NCBI GenBank assembly: GCA_963709155.1
Contig: CAVPVD010000001.1
Span: forward strand, 1 to 64,000
Source of the DNA: Bog-159 sp963709155
Lineage (GTDB): Bacteria > Acidobacteriota > Terriglobia > Bryobacterales > Bryobacteraceae
DNA length: 64,000 nt
Reading direction: 5' to 3'
The position numbers and the translations under genes are program-made. Below, piece after piece: positions 9,017 through 18,647 of the stretch. How positions within the stretch are numbered: position 1 is the first letter of the stretch; every line of letters starts with the position of its first letter. The notes beneath the pieces were generated by a model, which ran no database searches, was not told the DNA's origin, and saw nothing but the letters and a program-made list of their open reading frames with translations.

Positions 9017-9586
9017 GTGCAGGATGCCCGCCAGGGAGAGATAACCGCGTTGCTGCATCGCTGGGAAGAGGGCGAACCGGGCGCCATCGAGGCCCTGGCA
9101 CCCTTGGTTTACGACCAGCTTCGCGGGATCGCAGAAGCGTGCCTGCGCAACGAACGGCCCGAACACACCTTGCAGCCCACGGCGGTGGTGAATGAAGTCT
9201 TCGTGGATTTGCTGCGCCTGCGCCGGTTGGCGCTCAACGATCGCGCGCACTTCTACACTTTCGCGGCGCAACTCATCCGCCGCATCCTCATCGACTCCGC
9301 GCGCAAGGCCAAGACGGAAAAGCGAGGTGTGGGTTGGCAGCGCATCCCGCTGGACGCGGAACTGGCGTGGCTGGGCGGCGACACCACCGAGTCGCTGGAC
9401 CTGTCCGCGGCGCTCAATCAATTATCCGAGTTCGACGCCGATAAGACCCGCACCGTCGAGCTGCATTTCTTCCTGGGTTGCACGGTGGACGAAACCGCGG
9501 AGATTCTGGAAGTCTCGCGCAGCACTGTCGAACGCAACCTGCGTTTTTCCCTGGCATGGCTGGGCCAGCGGCTGCGCCCGGCCTGA
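9017..9586 (+). CDS. ECF-type RNA polymerase sigma factor, kinase-associated class
   Basis: This 189-residue protein resembles the ECF sigma factors found beside Ser/Thr kinases in acidobacteria and planctomycetes. The N-terminal half covers region 2 (YDQLRGIAEACLRNE, then HTLQPTAVVNEVFVDLL). The C-terminal half has a region 4 helix-turn-helix (CTVDETAEILEVSRSTVERNL). The start is GTG at 9017; the nearby ATGs are in another frame. It is followed after 11 bases by a Ser/Thr kinase with an extracytoplasmic propeller, so the pair probably forms a signalling unit in which kinase activity controls sigma function. The adjacent divergent adhesin is a candidate target, but that is inference. Confidence 0.88.
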   Translation: MQDARQGEITALLHRWEEGEPGAIEALAPLVYDQLRGIAEACLRNERPEHTLQPTAVVNEVFVDLLRLRRLALNDRAHFYTFAAQLIRRILIDSARKAKTEKRGVGWQRIPLDAELAWLGGDTTESLDLSAALNQLSEFDADKTRTVELHFFLGCTVDETAEILEVSRSTVERNLRFSLAWLGQRLRPA

Positions 9587-9597
9587 AGGTTATACAC

Positions 9598-12393
9598 ATG
9601 CGCCCTGCTCAGTTGGAGCGATTTCGCAAGGCGGAAGAGATTTTCCACGCTGCGCTGGAAAAGCCCGCCGGCGAAGATCGCGATACGCTCATCCGCGAAA
9701 GCTGCGGCAGCGATGAGAGCCTGCGGACCGAAATCGGCGGCATGCTGGCGAATGACGAACGCGTCCGCGCCGCCGTACCTCCAACTCCCGAGCGGCTGCC
9801 GCGCTTTGGGGTCTGGCAAGCCCTGAAACTGTTGGGGCGCGGCGGCATGGGCACCGTATACCTCGCCGAACGCGCCGATGGCATCGTGCAGATGACGGTT
9901 GCGGTGAAGGTAGTCCCACTGGCGCTGGCCTCGCCCGCCATCGAAGAACGTTTCCGCCGTGAGCGCCAGTTCCTGGCGAGTCTGGATCATCCCAAGATCG
10001 CCCGCCTGATCGATGGCGGTGTTTCCGGCACGGGCCTGCCATACCTGACGATGGAATTTGTCGACGGGCTGACCATCGATCGTTTCTGCGATGCGCGCCA
10101 CCTGGACACCCGCGCCCGCATCGCCCTGGTGCGACAGGTTCTGGAAGCGCTGGCCTACGTGCATGGGCGGCACGTGATTCATCGTGACGTGAAGCCGTCC
10201 AATATTCTGGTGGATGAATCGGGTCAGGTGAAGCTGCTGGACTTCGGGACTGCCCGCCTGGTGGACGCCACGGCCGAAGCGGCTATCACCAAAACCGGAG
10301 TATTTGCCTTCACCCCGGAGTATGCCAGCCCGGAGCAGGTGCGCGGCGAGCCGTTGACGTTTGCTTCCGATCTCTATTTGGCAGGCGTTTTGCTGTATCG
10401 CCTGTTAACCGGCCGTTTGCCCTACCGGATCGCGGACGCATCGCCGGCCGTGGCGGCGCGTGCGATCGCGCGCGCCCAGCCGGAACCCTCCGGGCTCGAT
10501 GTGCCGCTGGACGCCATTCTTGCGAAGTCGCTGAGCCAGGAAGCCGCCGGCCGCTATCAGTCCGCCGCGGAGATGGATGCAGACCTGGCGCGCTATCTGG
10601 AAGGACAGCGGGTCCGCGCGCGGAAACCCAGAAAGAAGTTCCGGACCGCGCTGGCGGCGGGTGTGGTTATTTTCGCCGCCGGGGTCTTGGGTTGGCGTGC
10701 CGTACGCGCTCCGGACACCGCTCACCAGCTTATACCTTTCGACGCAGGCGTCCCGAACGCCATGCAACCGGCCCTTTCCCCTGACGGCAAATGGCTGGCT
10801 TTCGCGGCCTTCCCATCCTCTGGGGAGGAGGGCGCGCATCCGGATATTTGGCTCAAGCCAATGCCCAACGGCGCGGCCAGGCGCGTGACCGCCGATGGGG
10901 CGGTCAACGACGAGCCTTCGCTTTCGCCCGAGGGCCGATGGCTGGCATTTCATTCCACACGTTCACCCGCGGGCATCTATTTGCAGCCGCTGCAGCCAGC
11001 GGCTGGAGGCGTGGCGCGGCTGCTAGTGGAGGGCGGCCGCGTCCCGCGCTTTTCGCCGGATGGAAAGTGGATCGCTTATCTGAACACCAGCGAGATTGGA
11101 GGGGACATCCCGGCCTCCAACACCCGCGTGCTGTACCGCGTGCCGGCACAGGGAGGCGCGCCGGTGCGGCTGGGTACGAATGCATCGTCGGTACAGGGAG
11201 TCGCGTGGAGCGGCGATAGCCGGAGCGTACTTTTCCTGGCAGCCGACGAATGGACCTCCCTTCGGTTGTGGAGGGCTCCGGTGGATGGGAGCGCGGCTGC
11301 CCCTATGCCCGAGTTCAGGGACGACGCGCACCTCAGCACGCGCGCCTGTGCGGTGACGGGCGATTGGTTCCTTTATGCGAGCAACAAAGAATACATACCG
11401 CTGTTGGGCGAGTTCCGGCTCAAGCCAGAGCGCGGCGCCGTCCGCTACTCAACCGCCTCAGTCCCGCCCGGATCGGAGATCTCCGGTTGCGCCGCATCCG
11501 CGGATGGCGTCATCTTGGCCGATGCAGTGAATAACCAGGCGAGTACCTGGGTCCTGCCCATTGACGCAGAGAGCGGAATGGCGCAAGGACCGCGCGCACC
11601 TCTGACCGAAGCGGAATTCGGCGACCGTCGTGCCCAATTCACTCCCGATGGCGCGTCGGTTCTATTGTCCGCCCACGCCCGGGCGGGCGTGCTGCAAGAT
11701 TACCGGACCGGGTCGCGTACACCGTTGCCGGAAACACTCGTGCTGAGTGCCGACGGTCTCTTTGTTCTTGAGGTGAGCGAACGGATTCCCGGCAGGGATC
11801 CCGAGATTTGGAAGGTTCTGAACCTTAAGACCCGGGAATCCTGGGGCCAGATCCTCCCAGAGGGAGTGCCTTGGGATCTTTCACCCGGCGGCCAATGGGT
11901 GCTGGCGGCCAGCACAGCGGTCCATCGCACGATCATGGTCTGGGATACCCGAACCGCTGAGCATACGGCGATCTATGCACATCCCAACGCCAACCTGTAC
12001 CTGGCCAATTTCTCGAAGGATGGGCGCTGGACCTTGTTCACTACCGAGGAAGGTGGGCACCCGGCGCACATGTGGGCCGCGCCGTTTCGAGGACTGCAGA
12101 GTGTTCCGGTTACGGAATGGGTGGATCTGGGGCAAGGCGATTATCCGCGCTGGTCCCCCGCTGGAGGACGCATCTTCTTCACGCAGGCAGATGACGGCTT
12201 CGAGTGCATCTTCACGCGTGCGGTGGACCCCGTGACGAAGCGGCCTGTAGGCGCGGTGACCGAAGTGCAACATTTCCACGGCCGGCTCACGCCGGGAGGG
12301 CTGCAGCCAGGCTGGTTCCGCATCTCGGTTGCGCAAGACAAGGTCGCGTTTTCTCTGGGCGAGCAGGTGCATCTGCTGTTGCAGTGGCGCTGA
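9598..12393 (+). CDS. membrane Ser/Thr protein kinase with C-terminal beta-propeller
   Basis: The protein has 931 residues. A Hanks-type kinase domain spans about 75-335: glycine loop GRGGMG at 80-85, Lys104 (VAVKVV), catalytic HRDVKPSN from 195, DFGTARL from 215 and SPEQ near 244. All catalytic residues are present. One transmembrane helix follows at about 347-366. The C-terminal 560 residues are WD40/PD40-type (TolB-like) repeats with SPDGKWLAF-like motifs, presumably outside the membrane as sensor. ATG at 9598 is chosen because GAAGG lies 8 bases upstream and it follows the sigma factor stop by 11 bases. Ligand and substrates are unknown. Confidence 0.92.
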   Translation: MRPAQLERFRKAEEIFHAALEKPAGEDRDTLIRESCGSDESLRTEIGGMLANDERVRAAVPPTPERLPRFGVWQALKLLGRGGMGTVYLAERADGIVQMTVAVKVVPLALASPAIEERFRRERQFLASLDHPKIARLIDGGVSGTGLPYLTMEFVDGLTIDRFCDARHLDTRARIALVRQVLEALAYVHGRHVIHRDVKPSNILVDESGQVKLLDFGTARLVDATAEAAITKTGVFAFTPEYASPEQVRGEPLTFASDLYLAGVLLYRLLTGRLPYRIADASPAVAARAIARAQPEPSGLDVPLDAILAKSLSQEAAGRYQSAAEMDADLARYLEGQRVRARKPRKKFRTALAAGVVIFAAGVLGWRAVRAPDTAHQLIPFDAGVPNAMQPALSPDGKWLAFAAFPSSGEEGAHPDIWLKPMPNGAARRVTADGAVNDEPSLSPEGRWLAFHSTRSPAGIYLQPLQPAAGGVARLLVEGGRVPRFSPDGKWIAYLNTSEIGGDIPASNTRVLYRVPAQGGAPVRLGTNASSVQGVAWSGDSRSVLFLAADEWTSLRLWRAPVDGSAAAPMPEFRDDAHLSTRACAVTGDWFLYASNKEYIPLLGEFRLKPERGAVRYSTASVPPGSEISGCAASADGVILADAVNNQASTWVLPIDAESGMAQGPRAPLTEAEFGDRRAQFTPDGASVLLSAHARAGVLQDYRTGSRTPLPETLVLSADGLFVLEVSERIPGRDPEIWKVLNLKTRESWGQILPEGVPWDLSPGGQWVLAASTAVHRTIMVWDTRTAEHTAIYAHPNANLYLANFSKDGRWTLFTTEEGGHPAHMWAAPFRGLQSVPVTEWVDLGQGDYPRWSPAGGRIFFTQADDGFECIFTRAVDPVTKRPVGAVTEVQHFHGRLTPGGLQPGWFRISVAQDKVAFSLGEQVHLLLQWR

Positions 12394-12670
12394 CCTCGGT
12401 GCATAGTTTGGCTGGCTGCTCGCTGCTGGGGGGCACGATGCCTTTCGCGAAACTCTCGACACCGCTTTAGCCGCCTGAGCGCTCACCTTTCGGCTTGCCT
12501 TGTCCCCGCCACCAGAGCAGGAATTCAGCAGGTAATGGAGAGGCGGAACGTGCGTCAGGGCGGAACGTGGGCCAAGTGTGCCGCACGATTTGTGAAACTG
12601 TTGGACGAAATGTTAAGTTTGGCCCGGCTACAAAAGGAAAATGTTCAACCTAGCCAAAACCTAGCCAAGG
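12394..12670. other. intergenic, no gene recognised
   Basis: No recognisable coding sequence or clear hairpin terminator is seen after the kinase gene. The stretch leads into a zone of gene fragments. Confidence 0.4.
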
Positions 12671-12940
12671 TCAGTCTTCGTGTAAGGCAACCAAAGGTTC
12701 GAGGCGAGCGGCGCGGCGCGCGGGCAGCAATGTTGCCGCGAGCGATGCAGTCGCCAGCACGGCCACTCCTGCGGTGAACGAGAACGCATCCAACGTGCTC
12801 ACGCCGAAAACCAGGCTATGCAGTAGACGCGTCAGCGCCAACGAGCCTACGAGTCCAACCGCCAGTCCCAAGCCGGTCAACATGAATCCTTCACGCACGA
12901 TCATGCGCAAGACATTCCCACTTGTCGCCCCGATTGCGTC
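12671..12940 (-). pseudogene. C-terminal fragment of an ADOP/MacB-type permease
   Basis: About 90 residues match the end of FtsX/MacB-like acidobacterial permeases: IGATSGNVLRMIVREG, two hydrophobic helices, then LLPARRAARLEPLVALHED, the usual C-terminal end of this class. The intact homologue at 33305-35707 ends in the same way (IPARRAARVDPMVALRED). The remaining 700 or so residues are missing; upstream of about 12940 the frame enters unrelated sequence. It is a truncated remnant. Confidence 0.75.
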
Positions 12941-13150
12941 CGTCTGTGGGACATCTACTACGCGGTATCGGTTCAGGAACTCCGCGCACACGATGACTTT
13001 GAGACGGCTAAACGGCAAGACGTAAACGTTTCCCTGATCGGCGAGCTATCCTCAATCGCGGTAGCGCTGGAGCGTGACCTGGACTTGGCGTCTGAGCAAG
13101 TTTCGTCGCACCGCGTAACGCACCGGTCGGCTCTTTGCGGCGTCTCGTAA
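12932..13150 (+). pseudogene. coherent coding fragment of unknown protein
   Basis: On the plus strand the frame reads LWDIYYAVSVQELRAHDDF, then an alpha-helical stretch containing SLIGELSSIAVALERDLDL, and stops at 13148-13150. The composition is that of a real helical protein, but there is no start codon and the upstream end meets the permease fragment. I do not recognise the family. It is most likely an internal gene fragment. Confidence 0.35.
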
Positions 13151-13578
13151 AGCGGCGATATGGCGCCCACCCGGTCACCCCAACGCCGCGCCGTCATCGC
13201 TTCGAGCGCCCTCGCGGCGCATGAAGGCGCTCTTCCAGGACAGCGTCGTCGCCGATATGCGTCGCCAATCCGGCCGAGCGGTCGCGGCGACGGACCAAAC
13301 GCCGCAGTGCTCGCGATGGCTGCGTCGAGCGGCGGGATGGCCAGTGCATCGCGGAAGCGGGCTCGACCGCCGGTGGGGCGGTCGCCATGCGCGGCCTACA
13401 AGTCGCGTGGCTCCAGCGCCAGGCCCTCGGGCGTGGCCATCGCGGCGGGGCGGCCGGCGGCACATCGGGGGAAGGGGACGGGCCGTTGGCGCGGCCTTCG
13501 GCATCAACCAGCCTGCTCAGCCGCTCTGGGGGCACGGCGCCGCGTGACGACGTTGCATGACACAAGACAGTAAATGGT
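13151..13578. other. very GC-rich stretch, nothing recognised
   Basis: Several overlapping frames are open on both strands only because the region is very GC-rich. None has a recognisable motif or a ribosome binding site. Confidence 0.4.
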
Positions 13579-13845
13579 TCAGTTTGAAGCGGCGTAGCCT
13601 AATTGGGCCGCCCCGAGGAGAAGGCTTCTAGTGCCCAAGAAGGCCAAGCGGGCGTCATTCTCTACAATCCCCTGAGACGTAAGCGTGAAGCGCTCTTTGA
13701 ACGTGAGCGGTTCCGCAGTGCATTCCGCCAGCATGGCGGACGTCTTCTCAACCTGAACGAAGTAGCTCCGCATGGCGGTGACACAGTCTGCGTGCATCTC
13801 CAAGAATTCCTCTCGGCTCATCCGACGCCGCCTTTCTTTTGACAT
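13579..13845 (-). CDS. small hypothetical protein
   Basis: An 88-residue protein with no signal peptide or membrane segment. The N-terminus is basic (KERRRRMSREEF). The remainder is predicted helical, with Cys21 and Cys42 and a CTAEPLTFKERF stretch. An internal ATG at 13821 (MSREEF) is an alternative start. I do not recognise the family. It survives intact amid gene fragments, which suggests either selection or recent arrival. Confidence 0.5.
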   Translation of the reverse strand: MSKERRRRMSREEFLEMHADCVTAMRSYFVQVEKTSAMLAECTAEPLTFKERFTLTSQGIVENDARLAFLGTRSLLLGAAQLGYAASN

Positions 13846-14295
13846 AAATCATTACGCACGAGACGCACCAACGCTTTTCGTTGTTGAGTGTATTGGTCGC
13901 CGGCGATTTGCGGATTCGGTTGGGAAGGAGGCGAGGCGATTTGATTATAACGAAATGCGGTCAAGCGACCGCGGGCAGTCAACGCAAAGGCGCGCCTTGC
14001 TCCTGCGCCCGCCCACGCCAGTCCGAGCCCGTCGCGCCCGCGATGGCCGCGTCGAGAGACGATAAGCTCAAGAATGTCGAATACGGTGCACGTAGCGCGG
14101 CGGGCGGGCCCAGTTGCAATTCGCTGCTTGTGGCGGATTTTAACCCAGCGCCGCCAGCACTACCCCTTCGACATCTTCGGCAGCGAACTGGCGCCACCAT
14201 CCCTGGTGGTGAACCAAGTCGCACCCGACGCAGTCTCGGAACGTTGCTCAGCACAAGCTAGCTGCTACAGTAGCAGGGAATGGGAGCAAGTCGTC
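13846..14295. other. decayed sequence, no gene recognised
   Basis: This interval between a small hypothetical gene and a CheB-like gene start holds no recognisable domain. Open frames overlap on both strands and look like composition artefacts. Confidence 0.35.
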
Positions 14296-14425
14296 GTGGC
14301 GATAAAAAAGCGTAAGGCGCAGGGGCCGGAAGGAACCCTCGAACCGAGAGCGATTGAGCCATCATCCGGGCATGATGCCCCAGGATGCCCCGTAGTGGGC
14401 ATCGGTGCGTCGGCCGGGGGGCCAG
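14296..14425 (+). pseudogene. N-terminal fragment of a CheB-type methylesterase gene
   Basis: From a GTG at 14296, with GGGAGC about 9 bases upstream, the frame encodes a basic tail (MAIKKRKAQG) and then PVVGIGASAGG. That is the opening motif of CheB methylesterases and of CheB/CheR fusion proteins. After the GG the sequence becomes unrelated (PGLGGSRSAF), where LEAF or similar is expected. The rest of the gene is missing. It is a 5' fragment with its translation start preserved. Confidence 0.6.
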
Positions 14426-14444
14426 GGTTGGGCGGCTCCCGCTC

Positions 14445-14735
14445 TGCGTTTGTCTCGTTACGAACAACCCACTGGTTAACAGCGCGGTGTCGAACACGAG
14501 GAGGCAAACGCGCAAATTCATCGTCCAAATCAGCGTCTCCACCATCGCCTTGTGGGAATCCGTGGCGTTGATGTCGGCGCCGCGCTCGACGAGTAGCCGA
14601 ACGAAATCCAAATTAAGGAGATCGGATGCGACGGCGTTCAGGCTGCGAATCTCCAAGGGGACCAACGGAGCAGGCCCTTGCAGCTCGATAATTTGGGCGA
14701 AGTTTTGTAATAGGTGAATTTGAAAATGAAAGGTC
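14445..14735 (-). pseudogene. ankyrin-repeat-like gene fragment
   Basis: The minus-strand frame contains an ankyrin-type signature, DFVRLLVERGADINATDSH, preceded by a helical stretch (LLQNFAQIIELQG). Only one repeat is clear and there is no plausible start or end. It abuts the CheB-like fragment on the other strand. It is interpreted as a remnant. Confidence 0.45.
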
Positions 14736-15074
14736 ACGACAGTTTTTTTTGTGCGGGGAGGCGCACGCGGGTGCTGCGGAGGATGCTCCGTGGGGAGGCT
14801 GGCGCGATATCGAAATTCCGGGTATCCCAGATATCTAGAAGCACGCGGGAGAATGGGTATTACTGGGCGGCGCGGAGCGGAAGCTGGCACGCCTCGGGCT
14901 GACCCCCTATGCAAATGCGCGCGGCCGATGAGCGGGAAGCCGAACTCGACGCCCCGCCCGGCGCGCGGTCGTTGCCGGAATCCAAGCCGAAGTCCTGGTC
15001 TGGTCACCGCGCGCATCATTAGAGTGTCGATCCGCTGGCGTAGCGCGGCGCGGGCCATCCCGGTTCCGGGAGGG

Positions 15075-15299
15075 TTACCTTTCCACGCCGCGCAGCCAGG
15101 GAAACTGGAGGTCCAGGAGGTGGATGGCGGCGGCGGTGGTTTGCGGGGGCGGCGGGGGTGGCGGCGTGCCTTCTGGCAGTGTGGCCAGGATGGTGCGGCG
15201 GGCACGCTGGTTGCGGCCGTTAGCCCTGCCGCCGCGGGCACCCAGTTGGCGCATTTGCTCGGGTGATTTGTTGAACAGGATAAATGGATATTCGGTCAT
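15075..15299 (-). CDS. small hypothetical protein with proline tract
   Basis: A 74-residue protein preceded by a strong Shine-Dalgarno (GGAGG, 7 bases before ATG), so expression is credible. The N-terminus MTEYPFILFNKSPEQM is followed by a basic Gly/Arg-rich segment (RQLGARGGRANGRNQRARR), a run of seven prolines, and LLDLQFPWLRGVER. The basic segment could bind nucleic acid, but no family is recognised. It is divergent from the GloVer-repeat gene that starts at 15412. Confidence 0.6.
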   Translation of the reverse strand: MTEYPFILFNKSPEQMRQLGARGGRANGRNQRARRTILATLPEGTPPPPPPPQTTAAAIHLLDLQFPWLRGVER

Positions 15300-15411
15300 G
15301 GTAGGTCCTCCGCACTATAGAGGTACGGACTGGTACTGGTGCCGAACCCGCCAAAACCCCGCTCAATCCTGGAGCCCGGCACTTATACTTAAAACAAATC
15401 AGGAGTCGATC

Positions 15412-16675
15412 GTGGATATCAACCGGTTGTCAATTCTGCTGGCCCTAACCATTGTGCCATCGGCGTCGCAAGCGTCTCAGGGTCTTAGAACTCTTCACAC
15501 TTTCGCAGGCCCGCCAACCGATGGCGCTGGCCCCCTAGGCGGCATGGTGAGGAAGGACGGAGTCATCTACGGAACCACTGAATCCGGCGGCTCCGGAACC
15601 GGATGCGGCTCGCTCGGTTGTGGCACGGTGTATGCGTTGTCGCCTCCCGCATCGTCAGGGGAACCTTGGACCGAACACCTGCTCTACAATTTCGGCGGAT
15701 TCAGCGACGGCGCAAATCCTACGTCCGGCGTAGTGTTCGATCCCCACGGTGTGCTGTTTGGGACTACACAAAGCGGCGGCGCGGGCTACGGAACGGTCTA
15801 CTCATTGACGCCCCCCGAACCCGGCGGCACCTGGAGCATGTACTGCACGCCTTTGGCGAAAACAACTACGGCCAGTATCCCGCCGCTACACCGATTATTG
15901 GGGCTGGAGGGACGCTCTTTGGAACTACCATGGCCGGCGAGGTATATGCTTTGAAGCCGCCGTCCAGACCCGGCGAAACCTGGAACGAGCAGGTCATCGC
16001 GGATTTCTCGCCGTTCGGAACCATCGGATCTAACCCATTGACCTTGATAGCCCGCAACGGCATAATCTATGGCACCACCGAGTATGGAGGCAGCGCGTCG
16101 AACTGGGGCGTCGTGTATTCGTTGACCCGCAAACGGGTGGGACCTGGGACCTGCAAACCCTCTACAACTTCCAGGACACGGCCGCTAGCGGAATCTCTCC
16201 CCGTAACCTGATTAACGGTCCCGGCGGACTCCTATACGGCACGACCTACGGCGGCTTTGAAGGCGAGTGTTCGTACAATTGCGCCGGGACCGTATTCTCG
16301 TTGACGCCGCCGGCCAGTCCCGGCGGCGTTTGGACCGAGCAGGTTGTCCACGCATTCGTAGGTCCCGCCGCCGGCGACAGCGGTGAACCCGACGCGATTC
16401 AGTTACTCAACGGAAAAGGAAGGATGTTAGGCTCCGCATTCGCAGGCGGGGCGGATGACTGCGGAACGCTCTTCGAAGTGGCTCCTCCGTCGGAGCCCGG
16501 AGCCCCCTGGTCATATTCCCTGATGTACAGCTTCAAATGCCAGGCCGATGGCGGGCACCCCACTGGAGTAATCGCTTCCGGAAGGGTCATTTACGGCGCG
16601 GCCAATGATGGTGGCAGCGCCTCATACGGCACCGTCTTCGAATTGCCCACTGCAGCGGTGTCCGAACACGAATGA
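15412..16675 (+). pseudogene. secreted GloVer-repeat protein, broken by two frameshifts
   Basis: GTG at 15412 with AGGAG at 15401-15405 begins a signal peptide (SILLALTIVPSASQAS). Tandem repeats of the GloVer type follow (GVIYGTTESGG, GTVYALSPP, HTFAG). The frame shifts near 15835, where EPGGTWS should continue as EHVLHAFGENN. It shifts again near 16128, where one C appears to be missing in CCCGCAAACGGG and the protein should continue GGTWDLQTLYNF. The repeats are intact across all three frames to the stop at 16675. It would be about 420 residues if repaired. Decay or sequencing error are both possible. Confidence 0.8.
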
Positions 16676-16703
16676 TCACAGGGGTTCCGCGGGCCGTCGT
16701 CGG

Positions 16704-17230
16704 CTATTCGTGGGCGGTGCGAAACTTCCCGCACAAAAATCCGCCGAAATCGGCAATATTTGCGTCGTCAAATCCTTCGTTTCCATTTTCGGATCCATTC
16801 GCGGTAGTCGCACCCTCATAGCTAAAATCGGGCTCATCGAAGAACAGCCCGTCCACGCCGCCGTCGATCTGAATCTCCCCGATGCCGATAATGTATTGCC
16901 GATAAGCCGGGGATGCCAGGCTACCGCGGTAGAATTTCATCGGAGCATGAAACACCGGCTGGCCCGTCGCATCGCATGAGACTACTGCATTGAATGTCGA
17001 CGCTGACGGAAACTCGTTCATGAAGAGAGCAGTGGCTGTTGTTCCTCCTATGAACGTGATGCCGGCCGCTTGAGCCTGCCTGGGATAGGCGAAGTTGTAA
17101 TCGGATGTCTGAACTCCGCCTCGATCCCACCGCTGCCACGCGCGCGCGACGATATTGGGCGACATCGCAAGAACCTGCGGATCGGCGGGGAGATTCTGGC
17201 CTTCCTGGCCCCCGGTAACAGCGCGGCTAT
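16704..17230 (-). pseudogene. fragment of a glycoside-hydrolase-like protein
   Basis: The frame encodes a (beta/alpha)-barrel-like segment: SPNIVARAWQRWDRG, AGITFIGGTTATALF, then IQIDGGVDGLFFDEP. The last resembles the strand-end acidic motif of endo-alpha-polygalactosaminidase-like glycosidases. There is no signal peptide or credible start, and the frame ends soon after the DEP motif. It therefore looks truncated at both ends. Family assignment is tentative. Confidence 0.4.
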
Positions 17231-17371
17231 GGTCACCTCGGCCAGGCGCGGTGCGCACGGCTCAAGCATCGGGTTGTGGACGGCTTCATGGCTTCGCCGG
17301 AATTGGGCGCTAATGGACAGCGAGGAAAAGAACTCAGCCACATCGATCATTCTATTTTTTGTGGATTTGAA

Positions 17372-17448
17372 TGGTGGGCCCGCCCAGACTCGAACTGGAG
17401 ACCTCTACCGTGTCAAGGTAGCGCTCTAACCAACTGAGCTACGGGCCC
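17372..17448 (-). tRNA. tRNA-Val (GAC)
   Basis: A full cloverleaf is readable on the minus strand: acceptor GGGCCCG/CGGGCCC, D stem GCTC/GAGC, anticodon stem CTACC/GGTAG with loop TTGACAC (anticodon GAC), and a T arm with TTCGAGT. Discriminator A is followed by an encoded CCA at 17372-17374. No duplicated 3' end was noticed nearby. Confidence 0.95.
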
Positions 17449-17495
17449 ACATTACGAAGAGATTCGATTTTACCATGACCCGCACCCTCCCATGC

Positions 17496-18452
17496 TCAAT
17501 CCGGCTCCGTCACCGCCATGATCGTCAGCGGCGAGTTGCCCTCCAGCCGGTTGTTGACGAACAGGAACGCCATGGACCGCTGTTCCCGCGCGCGCTGCAC
17601 CAATATACGCAGTGACTCCCGCGCTCCCGGATTGGGATCCCGTATCTCGCTATAAGGCGAGAACTTGGCCACCGCCTCCTCGTACGGCCGGCCTTGCCGC
17701 AACAGCGCCCGGCACACCAGGAAGCCCGCCGTTGCGGACCCGGGAATCTCGATTTGCCGCCGCAATTCCGGCATGCGCGACCAGGCGTTGTACACGTGCG
17801 CTACGCCGCGCGCCCGCAGGCACGCAAAATAATCGGGCCGCAGGAATTCCGGATTGCGCACCTCTACGGCATATCGGAATTGGTCCGGCAGCGCGCCCAG
17901 GAACGGGTCCAACCGCTCCAGAAATGCGGCCGGCTCGGCGATGGCCCGCCGGGAAAACGATCCGAATTCGAAGATCAGCAGCGCCGTCTTCCGGCGGTGC
18001 GGCCACAGCGGCCGCAGGAACATCTCCTTCAGCATCTCCGCATTCAGAAACGCTTCATTCTCTTTGCCGGCCTGCGGCCCATAGCGCGGGTGCGTCGGAA
18101 ACATTTTGCACGTAATCTGTTCCGGCACTTTGAAGGCAAATTGAAACCCTTCCGGCGTCAGCCCGAACAGCCGCTCCCAAAACTCGGGCGTGGGAAACTG
18201 GTAGAACGCGAAATCGCCGCAAACCGTGGGAAACGTGTGCGCGTATTCCCGCAGGCAGGTCGATTCGAAGAGCTTACGCGAAAACCGCCCGCGCGAAAGA
18301 TAGTTGGAGCGGCTGTAAACCTGCCCGATCCAGCCTTCGTACTTCCACGAGCTGCCGCCCATGTAGATCCCCTCCGCCGCCAGCCGCCCCAAACGCTCCG
18401 CGAGGGCTTCGCGGTCGAACGCCGAAGGTTCGTCGAATAGGGTATCCGCCAT
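17496..18452 (-). CDS. DUF72 (YecE-like) family protein
   Basis: A 318-residue cytoplasmic protein of the DUF72 TIM-barrel family. It has the opening strand GIYMGGSSWKYEGWIGQVY, then FQFAFKVPEQIT and FRYAVEVRNPEF, all typical of YecE-like proteins. The biochemical function of the family is not established. The start MADTLFDEP at 18452 is preferred because family members begin this way; an in-frame ATG at 18474-18476 is possible. It is divergent from the zinc-ribbon and DinB genes, so the two sides share a roughly 50-base promoter region. Confidence 0.85.
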   Translation of the reverse strand: MADTLFDEPSAFDREALAERLGRLAAEGIYMGGSSWKYEGWIGQVYSRSNYLSRGRFSRKLFESTCLREYAHTFPTVCGDFAFYQFPTPEFWERLFGLTPEGFQFAFKVPEQITCKMFPTHPRYGPQAGKENEAFLNAEMLKEMFLRPLWPHRRKTALLIFEFGSFSRRAIAEPAAFLERLDPFLGALPDQFRYAVEVRNPEFLRPDYFACLRARGVAHVYNAWSRMPELRRQIEIPGSATAGFLVCRALLRQGRPYEEAVAKFSPYSEIRDPNPGARESLRILVQRAREQRSMAFLFVNNRLEGNSPLTIMAVTEPD

Positions 18453-18499
18453 CAGGATGGGCCCGCCCGCTTTCATACGGATATAATAGCGTTAAGCCT

Positions 18500-18637
18500 G
18501 TGCCGGAATCCGAGCCGAAGTCCGCCGACGAGCCCATGCTCTACTGTCCTTTGTGTTCCACCCGGCTGATCCAGCACAAATGCAAACTGGTGTGTCCAAA
18601 GTGCGGATATTATCTGAGCTGCGCGGACTACTATTGA
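18500..18637 (+). CDS. 45-residue zinc-ribbon protein
   Basis: From GTG at 18500 to TGA at 18637 the frame encodes a small protein. After an acidic N-terminus (PESEPKSADEP) it carries CPLC and, 10 residues later, CKLVCPKCG. The CPLC and CPKC knuckles make a four-cysteine zinc ribbon. A consensus TATAAT lies at 18482-18487, only 12 bases before the start, so the transcript would be nearly leaderless. It is followed after 10 bases by the DinB gene, suggesting an operon. Function is unknown. Confidence 0.65.
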   Translation: MPESEPKSADEPMLYCPLCSTRLIQHKCKLVCPKCGYYLSCADYY

Positions 18638-18647
18638 GAGGGGCCTC

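Noticed and set aside
13160..13573. Overlapping GC-rich frames as a possible gene
   Set aside because: Several frames are open on both strands at once, with Arg/Pro/Ala-rich translations and no start signals.
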